A DNA stretch of 64,000 nucleotides from an uncultured Clostridia bacterium. GTDB lineage: Bacteria > Bacillota > Clostridia > Christensenellales > Borkfalkiaceae. How positions within the stretch are numbered: the first letter of the stretch is position 1; the number at the start of each line of letters is the position of its first letter. The notes beneath the pieces were generated by a model, which was not told the origin of the DNA, ran no database searches, and saw only the letters and a program-made list of their open reading frames with translations. Positions 27,203 to 36,813 of this stretch are shown piece by piece. The position numbers were made by a program, and so were the translations under genes. Location: contig CALVLK010000004.1 in NCBI GenBank assembly GCA_944337235.1, forward strand, positions 48,937 through 112,936, given 5' to 3'.

Positions 27203-28005
27203 GACTTTTTGCCCTCCACATTAAATTCTTTCCAATAATATTCCTTCAGGAACTTCTTCAGCGTTTCGGAATCGGCATAGCGCGTGATCTCGCCGCGCTT
27301 GACAAGGGATACGATCCCCGTCTCCTCCGAGACGATGATGGCGACGACGTCCGCCACCTCTGTCACACCGATCCCCGCGCGGTGGCGCGTGCCGTAGTCC
27401 TTGGGAAATTCGCGCTGCGTCAGGGGCAGGAAGCACCCCGCCGCCTGGATCCTGTCGCCGTAGATGATCATGGCGCCGTCGTGCAGGGGTGCCTTGTTGA
27501 TGAAGATGCCCTCGATGAGCTGCGAGGAGATCTGCGCCCCCAGCGAGACGCCGCTCTCCACAATGTCCTTGGGCAGATTGCCGTTGGAGAGCACAATGAG
27601 CGCACCCGTATTGTTCTTGGAGAGGTTCTGCACCGCGCGCACAATGTTGGCGATGCACTCCTCCGCCTTGGCGCCCGTCGTGATATGTGCCGCCTCGGAA
27701 GCCGAGTTTGACATCAGCTTGCCCGACCAGATCTGCCGCTTGATCTCCGTGGCAAAGAGCAGCAGAAAGAACATGGAGGTGATCAGGACGAACACGAGAT
27801 AGGTCGTGTTGTCGTACCCCGAATCGGGCAGCACCATGACAATGCCGAATGCCACGAGCAGCACGGAATACAGCCCGATGAGAAATTTGGCGTTGTTGTC
27901 TTTGAGCGTCTTTAAGACGTAGTATATGAGCAGAAAGAACAGGATCCATTCCGCTACATAGGTAAAATCAAATTCCAGCAATGAATTCTTAAGTGCCTCT
28001 AACAT
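27199..28005 (-). CDS. cdaA: Diadenylate cyclase CdaA
   Basis: A 268-residue membrane enzyme that makes c-di-AMP from two ATP. Three hydrophobic segments at about 15-33, 41-60 and 65-86 precede the DAC domain. The catalytic motifs are intact: DGA at 176-178 (APLHDGAMIIYGDR) and RHR at 207-209 (YGTRHRAGIG). The start MLEALKNSLLEF is preferred over an in-frame ATG 20 codons upstream, because a GGTGGGGAG site precedes it and the promoter lies further upstream. It heads an operon with the small CdaR-like peptide, DUF1015 and lysC. The usual cdaR and glmM partners are absent here. Confidence 0.95.
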   Translation of the reverse strand: MLEALKNSLLEFDFTYVAEWILFFLLIYYVLKTLKDNNAKFLIGLYSVLLVAFGIVMVLPDSGYDNTTYLVFVLITSMFFLLLFATEIKRQIWSGKLMSNSASEAAHITTGAKAEECIANIVRAVQNLSKNNTGALIVLSNGNLPKDIVESGVSLGAQISSQLIEGIFINKAPLHDGAMIIYGDRIQAAGCFLPLTQREFPKDYGTRHRAGIGVTEVADVVAIIVSEETGIVSLVKRGEITRYADSETLKKFLKEYYWKEFNVEGKKS

Positions 28006-28036
28006 CTCCCCACCGGTATAAACGCTTCTTTCTCTT

Positions 28037-28065
28037 ATTATATCCGTTGCACGAAAAAAAAGCAA
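28037..28065 (-). promoter_or_regulatory. Promoter of the cdaA operon
   Basis: A consensus TATAAT (28037-28042) lies 17 bp downstream of TTGCTT (28060-28065) on the minus strand. The transcript would start near 28030, 25 nt before the cdaA ATG. The -35 box is weak. No terminator is visible between holA and this promoter, so some read-through is possible. Confidence 0.65.
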
Positions 28066-28097
28066 ATTATTTCATTCTTTCCGTATGTTTTTTTGCG

Positions 28098-29078
28098 CTA
28101 ACCGAAAAATATTTCCGTGACTGCGGCCTGCAGCGCGGCCTCCTTGCCGTAGAGCCCTGTGCGCATATCCGCGCTGAGCGCATACAGGCGCTGATAGATC
28201 TTTTCCGCGCGGCCGCCCAGCCGCCTTGCCGCCTCGCGGTTCTTTGCCACCGCATACGGCTTGACGCCGAGGAGCTTGGAGACCTCCGCATCCGTGCCGC
28301 GCATCCTGCCGATCTCCACCAGCGTGCGGTAATGCGAGGTAAGCGCCGCGAGCACGGCGTTCTCGTCCATGCCCTTGTTCATGAGCTCGCTCAGAATCTC
28401 GCAGAAGGCGGAATGGCTCCCGCGCGAGGCCGCCTGCGTAAGTTCGTAGACCTTGTATTCCACGTCCTTTGCGACGAAGGCGTCGACGGCGGCACGATCC
28501 ACCCTGCCCCCTTCGCCGAGCAGCAGTTTCAGCTTCTCCGCCTCGATGTGCAGGCGCGCGGCGTCGCAGGCGCAATAGCGCACCATCATGCCGGCCGCGT
28601 CGGCATCGGCCTGCAGCCCCATGCGCCGCAGCAGCGCAAACAGCCATCGGGAGAGTTTTTCTTCGCTCTCACGCGCGCAGTCGACGAGCACAACGCCCTT
28701 CTTTTTGGCAAGATCTGCCCCGCCCGCCCTCTTGCCGCTGTTGACGATGACGAGCACCGTCGAGGGCGACGGACGTTCCGCATAGCGAGCAAATACGCCC
28801 TCCCACTCCCGCTCGGTCGGATAGAACTCATACACGCGCACCAACCGCCGCTCGTCGAGAAAGGGCAGCACATACAGCCCGTCGCGGAAGGCGGCGAGCT
28901 TGTCGCCCTTCAGCGATTCGCCCTCGATGCGCACCTCGTTGAGCGCAGGCTGCTGCAGGGCGCACGCCGCGCGGATGGCGGCGACGGCGCGGTCGCGGAA
29001 ATATGCCTCCTCGCCGCGGAGGAAATAGATGGGCATAAGTCCCTCTTTGAGCGACTCTGCCAGATCAACAAATTTCAT
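28098..29078 (-). CDS. holA: DNA polymerase III delta subunit
   Basis: A 326-residue clamp-loader subunit that opens the sliding clamp. The N-terminus (LMPIYFLRGEEAYFRDRAVAAIR) carries the delta-subunit motif that replaces a functional Walker A. The middle has the family's AxxLxxE-type helices (CDAARLHIEAEKLKLL). The C-terminal helical domain includes GVKPYAVAKNREAARRL. Length is normal. The ATG overlaps the comEC stop by 4 bp, the usual comEC-holA adjacency in Firmicutes. Confidence 0.93.
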   Translation of the reverse strand: MKFVDLAESLKEGLMPIYFLRGEEAYFRDRAVAAIRAACALQQPALNEVRIEGESLKGDKLAAFRDGLYVLPFLDERRLVRVYEFYPTEREWEGVFARYAERPSPSTVLVIVNSGKRAGGADLAKKKGVVLVDCARESEEKLSRWLFALLRRMGLQADADAAGMMVRYCACDAARLHIEAEKLKLLLGEGGRVDRAAVDAFVAKDVEYKVYELTQAASRGSHSAFCEILSELMNKGMDENAVLAALTSHYRTLVEIGRMRGTDAEVSKLLGVKPYAVAKNREAARRLGGRAEKIYQRLYALSADMRTGLYGKEAALQAAVTEIFFG

Positions 29079-31075
29079 CTTGCTCTGATTATACCATCCC
29101 GGATGTAAAATTGCAAGTCCGTGCCCTCTCCGCCCACAAAAAGATCGGCAGAGAGCGCCTCTTTTCCCTCAAAATCGAATTCCACGGCGATATCTTCGGT
29201 GAAGAGCAGCAATTTACTCCCCTCATACACAAAGGAGAGCGTACCGTAAGAAAAGGCGTCGCCGAACAGCACGCGCGCGGTCTGCAAGCCCGTTTCACGG
29301 TCGTACAATGCACGCACCTCCTCGCCCGGGAGAAAGATCGCGCGGTTGATCGCCTCGACCTCGTCCTCGCACAACACGACGACGGCAGAGAGTGTTCCGC
29401 CGTACGAGCGGTCGAGAAAGGACGTGCAGTCGGAGAGCGTGATGTCGCCGTCGATGACGAGCACCGCCTCGTCCTTGGTCTGAATGAGCGCTGCGGCGCG
29501 CTCCTCGCTGCGATAGACAAGGATGCGGCAGCCCGTGAACACGGCGTTTTCATAGAGCAGGCAGCAGGCAAAGAGCACGCTCAGCCCGAGTGCGGCACAT
29601 GCGCGCACAGGGCGGGAAAGGCGCATCCGCTGGCAGAGCGCGCAGGCCCCCGCGATCCACACGACCGCCCCTGCCCCGAGCGTAAACCCGGACAGCACCG
29701 CCGTGATATCGACGACGGAGAGCAGAAAGAGCATGAGCGAGAGCAAACTTTCGGGAAAGATCAGAAAGAATGCGGCGGCGGGCGGAATGACGAGCGCAAG
29801 CGCCGTACAGATGAGCAGCCCGAAGAAGAGCGCCGTCACGAAGGGCACGACGAACACGTTGACGAGCACGCCCCAGACGGAGAGATAGCCGAACGCCTCG
29901 AGCATGACGGGCAGCGTGAACAGCTGCGCAGCGACGGTGGCACTCAGGCAGGAGCCGATGACGGCAGGGATCTTGCCCCGCGCGCACAGGCGGGAGAAGC
30001 TGCCCGAAAAGAGCGCAAGCCCCACGCACGCCCCGAACGAGAGGCGGAACCCGATTGAGTACCACTGCATGGGCGAGAATAAAAAGACGAGGATCGCGGC
30101 CAGTGACAGCGACTCGAGCATATCCGTCTTTCTCCCCCAAAAGCGGTTGAGGCCGAACACGGCGCACATGATGAGCGAACGCACGGAGGAGACGGTAAAG
30201 GCACACAGCGCGCAATAGCTCGCCGAAAAGATGATCGCAGGCAAAAACGCCCACCTGCGGCAGAAGGGCCTGCACAGCAGGTACATTGCCGAAAAGAGCA
30301 CGCCGATGTGCATGCCCGACACGGCGAAGATGTGCGCAATATTGCCGTATCGCACCACAGAGAGCAGGCTGTCGTCCATGCCACCCATGTTGCCAGTGAC
30401 AAGCGCATAGGCAAAGCTCGCCTCGTCCTCCTGCATGTGCGCATAATACAGATCGTAGAGGGCGGCGTTCAGCCGCAGGAAGGGATTGCCGCTCGTTCCC
30501 GTGATCTCCTCTTCAGAGGCGGCGGCGCGGTAGCGGATATCCGAGACGAACAGGTACTGCGCATAGCCGTGCATGACCTCGTCCTCGGCGACGCTTTCGA
30601 TGTCCGCCGAGAGCACGACGATATCGCCGGGGCGCACGCGCTCCGAGAGGATGACGCTGCATTTGCCCGCATACGCCGCGCCGTCCACAAAGAGGTCGGA
30701 GAGCACGACGTTGGTGTATCCGCGCTCGACGGTAACGGTGGACGCAGTGCCCATGACGCGGTGTTCCCCCGCCAGCGGCGCAGAGAAATAGTCCTGCGTC
30801 TTGAAGTGCATGACCGCCGCGCCGAGGGGCAGAAAGAGGACCAGGGCAAGCGCGACCGCCGCCGCGCGCCGGAGTGAAAAGGGAAAAAGCACGATGAGAA
30901 AGAACAGGACGGGAAAGACGAGCTGCGCGAAGGAAAAGGTATGAAAGCGCACACCTGTATAAAGCGAGATGCCCGCCGCCATGGCAAGTGCGCACACGAG
31001 CAGGGGCCGCAGGTTGATGTGCGGCAGACGGCGCTCCCCGTTCGCATTCCTCTTTTGTTCCTTCTCCCCATCCAT
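29075..31075 (-). CDS. comEC: ComEC/Rec2-family membrane protein with degenerate C-terminal domain
   Basis: A 666-residue multi-spanning protein of the DNA-uptake channel family. An N-terminal OB-like region (about 80-170, GTASTVTVERGY) precedes the competence domain. That domain carries the family signature NIAHIFAVSGMHIGVLF near residue 245 and FRLSFGACVGLALF. In typical ComEC proteins a metallo-beta-lactamase domain with an HxHxDH motif follows. Here the last roughly 170 residues (from LVYRSEERAAALIQ) keep a beta-rich pattern but show no HxHxDH. The protein may therefore be a channel without nuclease activity. The start has a GGGGGAGG site; it lies 15 bp after the helicase gene and overlaps holA. 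Confidence 0.85.
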   Translation of the reverse strand: MDGEKEQKRNANGERRLPHINLRPLLVCALAMAAGISLYTGVRFHTFSFAQLVFPVLFFLIVLFPFSLRRAAAVALALVLFLPLGAAVMHFKTQDYFSAPLAGEHRVMGTASTVTVERGYTNVVLSDLFVDGAAYAGKCSVILSERVRPGDIVVLSADIESVAEDEVMHGYAQYLFVSDIRYRAAASEEEITGTSGNPFLRLNAALYDLYYAHMQEDEASFAYALVTGNMGGMDDSLLSVVRYGNIAHIFAVSGMHIGVLFSAMYLLCRPFCRRWAFLPAIIFSASYCALCAFTVSSVRSLIMCAVFGLNRFWGRKTDMLESLSLAAILVFLFSPMQWYSIGFRLSFGACVGLALFSGSFSRLCARGKIPAVIGSCLSATVAAQLFTLPVMLEAFGYLSVWGVLVNVFVVPFVTALFFGLLICTALALVIPPAAAFFLIFPESLLSLMLFLLSVVDITAVLSGFTLGAGAVVWIAGACALCQRMRLSRPVRACAALGLSVLFACCLLYENAVFTGCRILVYRSEERAAALIQTKDEAVLVIDGDITLSDCTSFLDRSYGGTLSAVVVLCEDEVEAINRAIFLPGEEVRALYDRETGLQTARVLFGDAFSYGTLSFVYEGSKLLLFTEDIAVEFDFEGKEALSADLFVGGEGTDLQFYIRDGIIRAR

Positions 31076-31090
31076 TGCTTTCCTCCCCCG

Positions 31091-34000
31091 CTATGCGAGC
31101 GAGACGCGGTCGGAGACCGAGCGCACCAGTACGCCCTTCTCCTCCCCGTAGGCGATGCAGTCGCGCACGAACAGCGCGAATTTTTCGTTCGGCCGCGCAA
31201 GGGGCAGCGTGCCCGCAAGCAGCGAAAGGATCTCGTCGATATAGAGGCTCACCCGCTCTTCGAGCGCGCAGCGGATGAATGCCACGATCTCGAAGGGAGT
31301 AAAATCCGTCTCCGCCTTGCGCAGAACGGGCTCGCCCTCCGTGCGGAAGGCGTCGAGCGCGATCGCGCGGTCGTTCTTATAAAAATAGTCGCACCCCATC
31401 ACGCGCTCCCTGCGGAATGCGCAGCTGTCGATGAGCGCGTCCAGGCACGCCTCTACGCGCGCGCCCGATTTGAGGATGCCGAAGGTGGCAAGGCAGCGGC
31501 GGCGCAGGAAGGGGCGGGATATGGGCTCCTCCGTGGCGACGATCTGCTTCAGGCGGGCGGCGATCTCGGCGTCGTTGACGCCGCTCGTGACGAACGCGGC
31601 GACCTCCCCGCCCGTCTGTTTTACGCTGCGGTATGGTTTGGCGGCGCGCAGCAGCCAGGCGTTGCCCTTCTTTTCCGCCCCCGTGATCTTGTCGAGCAGA
31701 TCTTTGATGCGCTTGATCTCGCGCTTGGGATTGTTGTAATAGTTGACGCAGTTGACGCGGATGACGTTCCAGTTGCCGCGCTTGAGCGTCTGTACCTGCA
31801 GGATGGCGCGATCCTTGACGGAGAATTTGTCCGTCGCGTCGAAGAGCACAGCAAGGATGAACCGATGCGGGTCCTTTGGATCGATGACGGCGACGTCGAT
31901 CTTAAAGTCGCTCGTTCCCACATCGCAGCGGCATTCATAGCCGTAGACGGCAAGCTCCTCGGCGACAAATTTGCCGATGCCCGCGCCCCCCTTGACGGTA
32001 TCGGGGCGCACGGCGAGCGTCGTTCTGCCCTTCTCCGCAAACTCCAGAAACGCCTTCAGACCCTGAACGCCCCGCGACGAGGTCTTGCTGACGTCGATGG
32101 AGGCGGAGGTCATCGAGGCGAACACGAGCATCTCCTCCCGCGCACGGGAGACGGCGACGTTCAATCGGCGCCAGCCGCCCGCCTGGTTGAGCGGCCCGAA
32201 GTTGAGGGAGACGCGCCCCGTGGAGTCGGGCCCGTAACAGACGGAAAAGAGAATGACGTCGCGCTCGTCGCCCTGCACATTCTCAAGGTTTTTGACGAAC
32301 AGCGGTTCCTCGCGGTCGTAGGCGGCGCCCTCGAGCTTGCGTTTGAGGATCTCTTTTGAGAGCAGCCGCTCGATATCGCTCTGCTGCGCGCTTGAGAAGG
32401 TGACGATGCCCATGCTCGCGCGCGAGAGCACCGGATCGGCAAGGCGGCGCACGACCTCGCGCACGAGCGCCTCCGCCTCCTTGCGGTTGCGCTTGGTAAA
32501 GCCGCGGTCGTATGTGCCGTCCACAAGGCAGAGCTTCACCTTGCTCTCCATGGCGTCGGGCGAAGGGAAGGTACACAGGCGGTTGTCGTAATACATGCTG
32601 TTAGAGAAGGCAATGAGCGACTCGTGCTTGCTGCGGTAGTGCCAGAGCAGATGGCGCTCGGGCATGCCGAGGGCAAGGCAGTCGTCGAGCACGCTCTCCA
32701 GATCTTCGTTTTCGAGATTCTCCTCGTCGACGTAGGCCGAGCGGAAGAATGCCGTGGGCGGCAGCTGTTTGGGATCGCCCACGATGATCGCCGCTTTGGC
32801 GCGGGCGATGGAGCCGACCGCCTCCGCCGTACTCATCTGCGACGCCTCGTCGAAGATGACAAGGTCGAAGAGGTCGGCGCGCGGCTCCAGATACTGCGCC
32901 GCGGTGACGGGGCTCATCAGCATACAGGGCGCGATGCGGCGGATGAGTTCGGGGACCTCGGCAAACAGCGCCCTGAGCCCCATGCCGCGCAGGTTGCCCT
33001 TGGCAAGGCGGGTGAATGCAGCGAGCTCCACCGAGAGCGGCCCCTCGCCGTCCTGCGCGGGAATGCGCGCGATGAGATCGCTGCGTATCTTCGTGCGCGT
33101 CTGCAGGGTAAAATCCTCCCATACCGTGCGAAATTTATCGATCGTATCTTCGATCGAGCCCGCCGTCATGCGCGAAAGGTCGGGGTCGGCGGGGATGTTG
33201 ATCTCGAGAAAGTTCTTGCAGACATTCTTCTCAAAGCCGGAGAGCACGTTCTCCCCCGTCAGGCGGCCGCTCTCGAGCGCGTCGCTGATAAAGCTGCAGC
33301 CGATCTCCCTGAGCCGCTCGCCCGTTGCGCGGTACATGCACCAGTTGGGCAGCATGTCGATATTTTCGATGAGCGCGCCTGCCTTGGAGGAGAAATAATC
33401 CAGAATATCCTCGGAGGGGATCTTGTTCCGGTCGCCGCGCGTGACGGAGAGGAAGCTCTCCTCGGCGGCGCAAAAGGCGTCATATGCCTTCAGATATCCT
33501 TCAAGCACGGGGCGGGTATAGCCGTTCTGCGCACGGATGCACATGCCGTTGAAGGCGTCCGCGTTGTAGTCCATGAACGTCTTGGCGCACATCTCGTGCA
33601 GGTCGTACAGCTCGCGCAGAAATTCGGCCCGCCGTTTGAACACGATGTCGCCGCTGCGGTCGCAGAATGCCTGCGCAAGGGGGATGCTCTTCACGCGCGC
33701 CATCGCCTCGTGGATGTCGAGCAGCATATGCAGATATTCCGTCGCGTCGTCGCGCGGCAGATCGTGCAGACACACGCGCGAGAGCCGCTTGACCGCAGAG
33801 ACGACGGGCTTGCTGCCCATCCAGTCGCCGCCGCGCTCGAGCACGCGGCGCACCTCCGGCTCGTCCTTTTCCAGGAGCACGAGCGACTTGAAGTGACGAT
33901 AGTAGGCGTTCAGGCGCTCATCCAGCCGTCGGTTGGCATTGTAAAAGACGTAGAACTGCTCCTCCGTCACAGAGGAGAAGTATCTGTCGTACGCGCCCGC

Positions 34001-36694
34001 CGTCAGTCCGCGCGCAAGCGTGCAGAGGTTTTCCAGCTTACGGCGGGTGATCGTAGAGAGCTTCTGCCTGTAAAACTCCAAAAAGAGCGCGAGATAGGAT
34101 TTGAGATGCTTGATCTCGGTGAGGATGACCTCGCAGGCGCAGAACACCTTGTCGCGGAAGGCCTGCGAGTAGACCGCGACGTTGACGTTTTCAAAGGGAG
34201 AGCCGACCACGCCGCCGCACTCCTTGGCGGCGGAGGCGGCAGAGAGGATGCGGCTTCTGCATTCGGCGAGACTCTCCTTGGTGAGCGCGTCGTAAAAGGA
34301 GCTTTCGATATCGAGGATATCGGGCGCCTCGCGGTTATTGAGATAGGTGAGGATGGCGTCGTACACCGAGATCCCCAGCCTGCGCTTTTTGTGCAATGCG
34401 AGCATGGGGGCGCGCAGTTCGTCGCGCAAGGTTGCGATCTCGCGCGCCTGAGCGCTCAGATCGCATGCGGGCTGTGCGGCGGCGAGTGCCAGCGTCCCCT
34501 CCAGGCGGCGCAATACGTCTGACTTGTCCGTCTTGTTCGAGTGAAGTTCCAGGCAGAATTCCCCGATGCCGATGCCGTCGAGGCGCTTTTTGACGACGTC
34601 GAGTGCCGCCTTCTTTTCGGCGACAAAGAGCACGCGCTTGCCGTCCTCGAGCGCATTGGCAATGATGTTCGTGATCGTCTGGCTCTTGCCCGTTCCGGGC
34701 GGCCCGTGCAGGACAAAGCTCGTGCCCGTGCGCGAGAGCGCAATGGCGGAGTATTGCGAGCTGTCGGCGGGAAGCGGGATGAGCGTTCCGAGCGGATCGC
34801 CTTCATCCTCCTCCTGTACCTTGGGCAGCGGGGCGCGCTCGGCGCGGCCGTTCAGAAGCGCAGAGACGACGGCGTTCTGTTTGAGCGCGTCGAAATGATT
34901 GCGCAGATCGTTCCACATCAGATAGCGCTGGAAGGAGAAGGAGGCGAGGTAGACGTCCCGCTCCACCGTCCAGCCCTTGAGCGTGGCGACCTCGGCAAGC
35001 ACGGTGTTGATGAGTTCCGATATCTTATGCTTGGATACGTCGTCGCCGAGCAGGCGCATATCCACGTTGAATTCCTGTTTGAGGTATTCGAGCAGCGTCG
35101 TATTGACAAAATACTCGCCCTCGGTGTATTCCACGGCGTACTCTTCGTTGCCCTTGCCGCGCTTGAGCCCGACAGGGGCGAGCACGAGGGGCGCATATTT
35201 GGGCGAGGCGTCCTCTCTGCCCACATAGCGGAGAAAGCCGAAGGCGAGGTAGAGGATCCTGGTCCCCGTCTCCTCCGCCGCCTCGCGGTTGCGGCGCACC
35301 AGGCGCACCGCGGTTTCGGCAACGCTCTCCTCCCCCGGGAAGGCGCGCAGGATCCCCTTGCGCTGTTCCAGACGCAGAAGTTCGCGCTGCTGCGGCGTAT
35401 AGTCCGCACCAAAGGGCGGCGCAGGTTCGGCGCCCGCCTTCAGGCGCATGCTGCCCTTGGCGAGCAGCTGATCGTAAAGGTCGTTGACGTCTGCACAGTG
35501 CAGATGCAACGCGCGTTTGCCCGTAAAGTTGAGCAGCGCGTTTTTTGCGGTGAGATCGAGCAGACGCCGCTCCCACTGGCGGTTGCGCGCCTGCTTGCCC
35601 TCCAGCCCGAGCTTTCCGCTCTCGATGAGCGGCGCGGGGGCCTCCTCGCCCGAAAGCTCCTCCTCGCGGACGAGCTCCATGCCGTGCAGCCCCTTCCCGC
35701 GCACGGGCATGGGGGTAATGCCGGCCAGGCGGCAGCGGCGGATATCGACAAAATATTCAAAATAGCCCTGTCTGAGCTTCTGCGCAAAGTGCCCCTCGGC
35801 AGAGGTGAACCCGGCATTTTCCGACGCGAAGATATCTTCGACGTCGAAGAAGCTGAGGTTGTTGATGCCCTCCGTGATGTAGTTGCCCACCAAATCGCAG
35901 TCGTCCGTCACGCTATCGAGAAAGCAGGTGTCGTACAGCCATACGCCGACGCTCACGGCATGTTCACCGAGCGCCAGAACGGGGTGCAGCCGCGCCGATT
36001 CCAGGCAGGCGGCAAGAAAGACCGCCGCCTCGAGCGCGCCCGCCCGCCTTGTGCGCGAGGGCGCCTCCGCCCCTGCGGCGCGCGTGGGTCTGGTCAGGTC
36101 GCAATCCCCCTCCCGTTCAATGTTCATCCCCTTGAACGCGGCATAGAGCGCCGCCGACACCTGCCGCACGGCGTTCTTGTCCGCCCCCGTATAGCCGAGA
36201 AATTCCCTGTCTGCATTCCAGCGCTTGAGCCTTTTGCCCGTCTCCTCGAGCATGCGCGCGCAGTCTGCCACGCGGGGGCGCAGATAGGCTGCGAGGCGCT
36301 CGGGATTGCCCGAGAGCCCCTCCCATACGTCAAAGGGGAGCGCCGTGACCTCTGCATCGCAGCGCGCAAGCTCCGCCTCGCCGCTGAGGGCGCAGATGTG
36401 TACGGTGACCGCCCGTTCCGCGTCGTTCTCTGCAAGAAAGAGGGGCGAAAAGATCCCGTCGAGCGTCAGTTCGACCGTGCTCTCGAAGGGGATCTCGATC
36501 TGCGTCTCGTAGGGCAGCACGAGCCCGGCCTCGTCAAAGACGCGCACCGTGAGGGAGAGGGGTTCGGCGCCGCCGTTGCGGATCTGAACGGGGACCTCCG
36601 TCTTCAAAAAATGATCGGCATATCCCACATAGGCGGGAAAGCGATGCGCAATGCCGACCGCCTGCTTTTGTGCTTTTGCTCTGCTGTTTGCCAT
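31091..36694 (-). CDS. DUF4011-SF1 helicase-nuclease-DUF3320 protein (Hhe-like candidate defence protein)
   Basis: An 1867-residue multidomain protein. The start MANSRAKAQKQAV has an AGGAGG site and lies 35 nt from a predicted transcription start. Domains in order: an N-terminal beta-rich region; a DUF4011 segment (ERRLLDLTAKNALLNF, about residue 370); a superfamily 1 helicase with Walker A HGPPGTGKSQT (about 663), Walker B IFDEASQ (about 1281), GDPKQLPPT (about 1308) and RLNVAVSRARE (about 1517); a restriction-endonuclease-like fold (DFKIDVAVIDP and FILAVLFDA, about 1595-1660); and a C-terminal winged-helix/DUF3320-like region. To my knowledge this architecture matches the Hhe antiviral helicase. 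It could also be a housekeeping helicase, as it sits with comEC and holA. Confidence 0.85.
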   Translation of the reverse strand: MANSRAKAQKQAVGIAHRFPAYVGYADHFLKTEVPVQIRNGGAEPLSLTVRVFDEAGLVLPYETQIEIPFESTVELTLDGIFSPLFLAENDAERAVTVHICALSGEAELARCDAEVTALPFDVWEGLSGNPERLAAYLRPRVADCARMLEETGKRLKRWNADREFLGYTGADKNAVRQVSAALYAAFKGMNIEREGDCDLTRPTRAAGAEAPSRTRRAGALEAAVFLAACLESARLHPVLALGEHAVSVGVWLYDTCFLDSVTDDCDLVGNYITEGINNLSFFDVEDIFASENAGFTSAEGHFAQKLRQGYFEYFVDIRRCRLAGITPMPVRGKGLHGMELVREEELSGEEAPAPLIESGKLGLEGKQARNRQWERRLLDLTAKNALLNFTGKRALHLHCADVNDLYDQLLAKGSMRLKAGAEPAPPFGADYTPQQRELLRLEQRKGILRAFPGEESVAETAVRLVRRNREAAEETGTRILYLAFGFLRYVGREDASPKYAPLVLAPVGLKRGKGNEEYAVEYTEGEYFVNTTLLEYLKQEFNVDMRLLGDDVSKHKISELINTVLAEVATLKGWTVERDVYLASFSFQRYLMWNDLRNHFDALKQNAVVSALLNGRAERAPLPKVQEEDEGDPLGTLIPLPADSSQYSAIALSRTGTSFVLHGPPGTGKSQTITNIIANALEDGKRVLFVAEKKAALDVVKKRLDGIGIGEFCLELHSNKTDKSDVLRRLEGTLALAAAQPACDLSAQAREIATLRDELRAPMLALHKKRRLGISVYDAILTYLNNREAPDILDIESSFYDALTKESLAECRSRILSAASAAKECGGVVGSPFENVNVAVYSQAFRDKVFCACEVILTEIKHLKSYLALFLEFYRQKLSTITRRKLENLCTLARGLTAGAYDRYFSSVTEEQFYVFYNANRRLDERLNAYYRHFKSLVLLEKDEPEVRRVLERGGDWMGSKPVVSAVKRLSRVCLHDLPRDDATEYLHMLLDIHEAMARVKSIPLAQAFCDRSGDIVFKRRAEFLRELYDLHEMCAKTFMDYNADAFNGMCIRAQNGYTRPVLEGYLKAYDAFCAAEESFLSVTRGDRNKIPSEDILDYFSSKAGALIENIDMLPNWCMYRATGERLREIGCSFISDALESGRLTGENVLSGFEKNVCKNFLEINIPADPDLSRMTAGSIEDTIDKFRTVWEDFTLQTRTKIRSDLIARIPAQDGEGPLSVELAAFTRLAKGNLRGMGLRALFAEVPELIRRIAPCMLMSPVTAAQYLEPRADLFDLVIFDEASQMSTAEAVGSIARAKAAIIVGDPKQLPPTAFFRSAYVDEENLENEDLESVLDDCLALGMPERHLLWHYRSKHESLIAFSNSMYYDNRLCTFPSPDAMESKVKLCLVDGTYDRGFTKRNRKEAEALVREVVRRLADPVLSRASMGIVTFSSAQQSDIERLLSKEILKRKLEGAAYDREEPLFVKNLENVQGDERDVILFSVCYGPDSTGRVSLNFGPLNQAGGWRRLNVAVSRAREEMLVFASMTSASIDVSKTSSRGVQGLKAFLEFAEKGRTTLAVRPDTVKGGAGIGKFVAEELAVYGYECRCDVGTSDFKIDVAVIDPKDPHRFILAVLFDATDKFSVKDRAILQVQTLKRGNWNVIRVNCVNYYNNPKREIKRIKDLLDKITGAEKKGNAWLLRAAKPYRSVKQTGGEVAAFVTSGVNDAEIAARLKQIVATEEPISRPFLRRRCLATFGILKSGARVEACLDALIDSCAFRRERVMGCDYFYKNDRAIALDAFRTEGEPVLRKAETDFTPFEIVAFIRCALEERVSLYIDEILSLLAGTLPLARPNEKFALFVRDCIAYGEEKGVLVRSVSDRVSLA

Positions 36695-36734
36695 AGTCCT
36701 CCTGTACGAACGCTCATTCGCCCACCGTCGGCAT

Positions 36735-36763
36735 ATAATGATTGCATTTTTTTCTGCATTCAA
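36735..36763 (-). promoter_or_regulatory. Candidate promoter of the helicase-comEC-holA genes
   Basis: On the minus strand TTGAAT (36758-36763) and CATTAT (36735-36740) are spaced by 17 bp, with an A-rich spacer. The transcript would start near 36728, 34 nt before the helicase ATG. Each box matches consensus at four of six positions. Confidence 0.45.
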
Positions 36764-36813
36764 TACCCCGCGAAGGCGTTCGCTCTCCTGCGTGTTTCCG
36801 GAATATCATTCGC

